Shown here piece by piece: positions 61,992-64,000 of a stretch of DNA of 64,000 nt (position 1 is the stretch's first letter; each line of letters begins with the position of its first letter). The notes under the pieces were generated by a model. It made no database searches. It saw nothing but the letters and a program-made list of their open reading frames with translations, and was not told the DNA's origin. A program made the position numbers and the translations under genes. Source of the stretch: Planctomycetota bacterium (lineage in GTDB: Bacteria; Planctomycetota; UBA1135; GCA-002686595); contig JAKLKU010000002.1 in assembly GCA_023150475.1 (NCBI GenBank), positions 310,001-374,000 of the forward strand, read 5' to 3'.

Positions 61992-63111
61992 TCAGCTCTT
62001 CGCCTTGGCGCCGCGTTGGCGGAGATACGCCTCGATGAACTCGTCGAGGTCGCCGTCGAGCACGTTCTGGATGTTGCCGACCTTCAGCTCGGTCCGGTGG
62101 TCGTTGACCATCTGGTACGGGTGCATCACGTACGAGCGGATCTGGCTGCCGAACTTGATCTCGCCCTTCGCTCCGTACATCGCGGCGAGCTCCTTGTCCC
62201 GCTCGGCCTGGCGCATCTGGATGATCTTGGCCTTGATCATGTTCTTCGCCATCTCACGGTTCTTGAGCTGCGAGCGCTGGACCTGACAGCGCACCGTGAT
62301 GCCGGTCGGAACGTGCGTCATGCGCACCGCGGTCTCGACCTTGTTGACGTTCTGGCCGCCGGCACCGCCCGAACGCATCGTGTCGACGATCAAGTCGCCC
62401 TCTTTGAGCTCGACTTCGGTGATGTCGTCGTCGAGCTCCGGCGTGACGTCCGCTGCGGCGAACGCCGTGTGACGGCGCGCGTTGGCGTCGAACGGACTGA
62501 TCCGCACGAGCCGATGCACGCCGGTCTCCGCCTTCAGCCAGCCGAACGCGTACTCGCCGATCACGTGGATCGTCGCGGAACGGATACCACCCTCGGTCTC
62601 GGGCGTGAGCTCGACTTCCTCGACGGTGAAGCCTCTGCGCTCGGCCCAACGCGTGTACATGCGCAGCAGGATCGCCGCCCAATCGCACGAATCGACGCCG
62701 CCCGCGCCCGGCGTGATCTGGAGGAACGCGTTGTTCTTGTCGAGCGGCTCGCCGAGCATCAGCCGCGCGTCGAGGGCGGCGAGGTGCTGCGCGACGTCGG
62801 CGAGAGCCTTTTCGATCTCCGCCGTCACTTCGGCGGCGCCGGCGTCGCGGCCCATCTCGACGAAAAGCTCGACGTCCTCGAGCAGCTTCTCGGCCTTCTC
62901 GATCGGGTCGACGACCGAGCGAACCGACTTCTTCTCGCCGATCAGCTTCTTCGAGCGTTCGGGGTCGGACCAGAAGTCCGGCGAGTTCTCCGACTCCGCG
63001 ATCTCACTCGCTCGTTTCGCCGCGCCGGCGTAGTCAAAGTCCCTCCTTCAGCCCTTGGAGGCGGTTCTTGGACTCACGTGCGCGTTCGAGATAGTCGTCG
63101 AGCGATGCCAT
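61992..63111 (-). CDS. prfB: Peptide chain release factor 2 with programmed +1 frameshift
   Basis: Release factor 2 ends translation at UGA and UAA. Zero frame runs from ATG 63111 for 25 codons ([12 protein letters not shown] and on to LKEGL) to an in-frame TGA at 63034-63036. A +1 slip at CTT-TGA-C skips the base at 63036 and continues for 347 codons to 61992, giving 372 residues, normal for RF2. The +1 part has the stop-codon-reading SPF tripeptide ([14 protein letters not shown]) and catalytic GGQ ([11 protein letters not shown]). The slip is autoregulatory: high RF2 ends at the TGA, low RF2 lets the frameshift occur. Confidence 0.96.
63033..63048 (-). promoter_or_regulatory. prfB frameshift signal
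   Basis: On the coding strand this reads AAGGAGGGA then CTT TGA C. The AGGAGG inside it is an internal ribosome-binding site two bases before CTT (the classic spacing is three), which pulls the ribosome forward by one base at the slow UGA. Confidence 0.93.
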
Positions 63112-63247
63112 GGCGCGGGGATTCTAGGGAGCCCTTCGCCGCCACGCAACGCGCACGCGGTCGGCGGCGCGCGCCGCACGCAAGGACCGGTGGTCCTGGC
63201 GCACGGCGGACGAACGGTTCACGCTCGCCGTGCACGCCGCGGCGCGA

Positions 63248-64000
63248 TCACTTCTGCGCGAGCGGAGACACGAGCGTCGCTTCGCGCGCGCCCGGCCGTG
63301 CGAGCCAATCGAGCACGCCTTCCTCGCGGATCAACCGCTCGATCTCCGGCCGGGTCTTCGGCACGAGCGCCGTGATGACCTCGCAACCCGTCTCGGTGAT
63401 GACGACGACGTCTTCGATGCGGATGCCGATCTTCGTGTCGGCTTCGTAGAGCCCGGGCTCGATCGTGAACACCACGCCGGGCACGAGCGGCGCGTCGTAC
63501 TCGCCGACGTCGTGAACTTCCATGCCGACGTAGTGGCAGGTGCCGTGGCGGACGAACTTCGCGAGCCCGCGCGCTTGGAACACGGCGTCGCACGCTCGAG
63601 AGACGTCCGCGATCTTCGCGCCGGGCTTCGCCGCGGCGATGCCGGCGGCCTGCGCGGCGTACACGGCGTCGTAGAGCTCGGCTTGGCGCGGATCGTAGGT
63701 GCCGTCGACCGGCCACGTGCGCGTGATGTCGCTGACGTAGTGGTCGACTTCGGGCGCGTAGTCGATGAGCAGGATCTCGCCGTCGTTCATGCGCCGCGCC
63801 GACGCCATGTAGTGCAGGACGAGCGAGTTGAGGCCCGAGCCCACGATCGCGTTGTACGCGGCGCCCGCGGCGCCTTCCTTCTCCTGCACGAAGCTCATCA
63901 CCGCTTCGAGCTCCCACTCGCCGAGACCAGCGCGCGTCGAACGCATCGCTTCCATCATCGCGAACGCGCCGGAACGGGCCGCGCGGCGCAGCGCCGCGAG
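63248..64000 (-). CDS. Aminopeptidase P (M24), 5' end outside the window
   Basis: The last 250 residues of a canonical M24 enzyme. Metal ligands are seen in order: two Asp in LIDYAPEVDHYVSDITRTWP, His in GTCHYVGMEVHD, Glu in FTIEPGLYE and Glu in IGIRIEDVV. It removes N-terminal residues preceding proline. The frame is open to base 64000, so the start and N-terminal domain lie beyond the window. Confidence 0.9.
   Translation of the reverse strand, partial: LAALRRAARSGAFAMMEAMRSTRAGLGEWELEAVMSFVQEKEGAAGAAYNAIVGSGLNSLVLHYMASARRMNDGEILLIDYAPEVDHYVSDITRTWPVDGTYDPRQAELYDAVYAAQAAGIAAAKPGAKIADVSRACDAVFQARGLAKFVRHGTCHYVGMEVHDVGEYDAPLVPGVVFTIEPGLYEADTKIGIRIEDVVVITETGCEVITALVPKTRPEIERLIREEGVLDWLARPGAREATLVSPLAQK

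Overview
The window is about 70% G+C, densely coded on both strands and free of rRNA. Its style fits a Planctomycetota-like bacterium. Secreted proteins share a C-terminal tail with a Gly-Gly-Asn-Pro-Pro-Pro / Asp-Cys-Ser-Gly signature. There are HAF-repeat and CHRD-domain exoproteins, paired signal-peptide amidohydrolases, PQQ-type propellers, and many lipoproteins. The phylum is an inference from gene content and protein style; no marker gene was aligned.

Layout. 1-7.5 kb: a C-terminal gene fragment, tRNA-Leu(UAG), a two-gene operon (predicted alpha/beta hydrolase plus a secreted protein), two membrane proteins, a secreted protein, a YhiN/HI0933-type flavoprotein and a TlpA-like thioredoxin. 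7.5-13.2 kb: a signalling block. It holds an OmpR/PhoB-type response regulator that converges, across a nine-unit hairpin repeat array, on a four-gene operon (coiled-coil protein, membrane-anchored OmpA-like protein, Ras-like GTPase, histidine kinase). A compact predicted RNA fold lies upstream of both tlpA and the regulator. 13.3-20.1 kb: an M24-fold protein, a HAF-repeat exoprotein, a lipoprotein, a HAD phosphatase coupled to an OPA-type sugar-phosphate antiporter, and an RsuA/RluB pseudouridine synthase.

20.1-32.8 kb is a defence island. A type I restriction-modification locus (hsdR, hsdS, hsdM, all on the minus strand) is interrupted by two inserted blocks. One block is a GIY-YIG-like nuclease plus a frameshifted NucS-like/DUF5655 gene, bounded by a 92-bp direct repeat of the hsdS 3' end. 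The other is a PIN-domain protein coupled to an unrecognised 322-aa protein. A divergent two-gene McrBC-like system (AAA+ ATPase with a Cys-rich N-terminus, plus a PD-(D/E)XK-like partner) follows, separated from hsdR by a HIT-family gene.

32.8-48.7 kb: a lipoprotein, a PhoA-family alkaline phosphatase, a CHRD exoprotein, a propeller-like lipoprotein, two coupled amidohydrolases, a PQQ-type propeller, a SlyD/FKBP-type isomerase, an ABC-F ATPase, an AlkD-like HEAT protein and a small exported protein. 49.2-58 kb: a sodium:solute symporter coupled to a lipoprotein sialidase, a GH63-like glucosidase, and a fused 2-oxoacid dehydrogenase E1 coupled to a FabD-like acyltransferase. 58-64 kb: a lipoprotein, an ankyrin protein, a double-thioredoxin protein, prfB with its programmed +1 frameshift, and the 5'-truncated end of an aminopeptidase P gene.

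Nine gene pairs overlap by four bases (ATGA, GTGA or TTGA), so translational coupling is common here. Many intergenic spaces carry perfect GC-rich stem-loops without a U-tract.
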